Source: SXOA01 sp051004015 (lineage in GTDB: Bacteria > Planctomycetota > Planctomycetia > Pirellulales > Pirellulaceae). From it: a DNA stretch of 49,264 nt. The position numbers and the translations under genes were made by a program. Location of the stretch: NCBI GenBank assembly GCA_051004015.1, contig JBPCKT010000019.1, positions 1-49,264 of the forward strand, written 5' to 3'. Shown piece after piece: positions 49,249 through 49,264 of the stretch. The stretch's first letter is position 1; every line of letters begins with the position of its first letter. Below the pieces are notes generated by a model. The model worked only from the letters and a program-made list of their open reading frames with translations. It had not been told where the DNA came from and searched no databases.

Positions 49249-49264
49249 TAGCTTCACAGGGGTA
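49246..49264. repeat. right terminal inverted repeat of the IS
   Basis: TGATAGCTTCACAGGGGTA, exact inverse of 47781-47799. Its first three bases are the transposase stop codon. Confidence 0.92.

Larger units (their letters stand above)
47781..49264 (+). mobile_element. IS4-family insertion sequence (1484 nt, complete)
   Basis: The ends TACCCCTGTGAAGCTATCA (47781-47799) and its exact reverse complement (49246-49264) are 19-bp terminal inverted repeats. They enclose one transposase gene whose TGA stop forms the first three bases of the right repeat. The element interrupts the BamB-like gene. The window stops at the last base of the right repeat, so the target-site duplication cannot be read; that suggests a contig end at a multicopy IS. 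Confidence 0.92.

Noticed and set aside
47797..49257. 486-codon minus-strand frame opposite the transposase
   Set aside because: The plus-strand frame carries the full DDE triad; the antisense frame has no recognisable feature.
1..49264. CRISPR array
   Set aside because: The repeats in the window are palindromic and scattered; no evenly spaced direct repeats with unique spacers were found, and there are no cas genes.

Overview
The window is GC-rich and reads as a planctomycete chromosome, probably of the Pirellulales type (inference from gene content, no phylogeny run). The main signs are a PSCyt1/DUF1549/DUF1553 protein, a BamB-like quinoprotein-fold protein of planctomycete type, zinc-ribbon proteins with N-terminal C-x-C-G-K-S-F motifs, short membrane proteins of the RFSLRSLLI type, many genes of unknown function, and abundant palindromic intergenic repeats. 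No rRNA, tRNA or CRISPR array was found.

Layout. 1-472: start of a partial minus-strand gene and a ~220-nt dispersed element. 473-10201: a tight five-gene minus-strand operon of envelope proteins (prenyltransferase-fold repeat protein, two membrane-anchored proteins, a TPR + peptide-binding SBP fusion, a secreted coiled-coil protein). 10340-12702: a small antitoxin-like protein, a leucine-rich-repeat protein and a sulfotransferase. 12875-16262: 2-phosphosulfolactate phosphatase, glycyl-tRNA synthetase, and a sugar phosphate isomerase/epimerase. 16319-23613: three paralogous membrane proteins, a PIN toxin pair, a SWIM/SNF2 helicase and a DUF695/RraB-like protein, with two gene fossils. 23703-27024: DsbD and a lone CbiM-like permease. 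27382-30322: transketolase, a Uma2-family gene, and a second, truncated copy of the transketolase 3' end. 30332-33336: a zinc-ribbon protein, a Gly/Tyr-rich secreted protein and repeats. 33337-36318: the PSCyt1/DUF1549/DUF1553 protein. 36631-39938: tadC, tadB and cpaF (Tad pilus/secretion). 40117-44846: two small proteins, aroB, dprA and a DEAD-box helicase. 45642-49264: a BamB-like beta-propeller gene whose 5' end is interrupted by an IS4-family element; the window ends exactly at the end of that element.

The most unusual signal is a repeated architecture: an intact gene, then one or two accessory genes, then a diverged copy of the intact gene's 3' end. It occurs at transketolase (171-bp copy, 10 differences, 8 of them synonymous) and at the isomerase (84-bp copy). 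A third fossil, the last 13 codons of a DUF695/RraB-like gene, lies antisense inside the end of one membrane-protein gene and matches the convergent overlap of its paralogue and an intact RraB-like gene. The window also holds a two-copy ~220-nt element with a conserved TGTATAAT core and several families of palindromic repeats.
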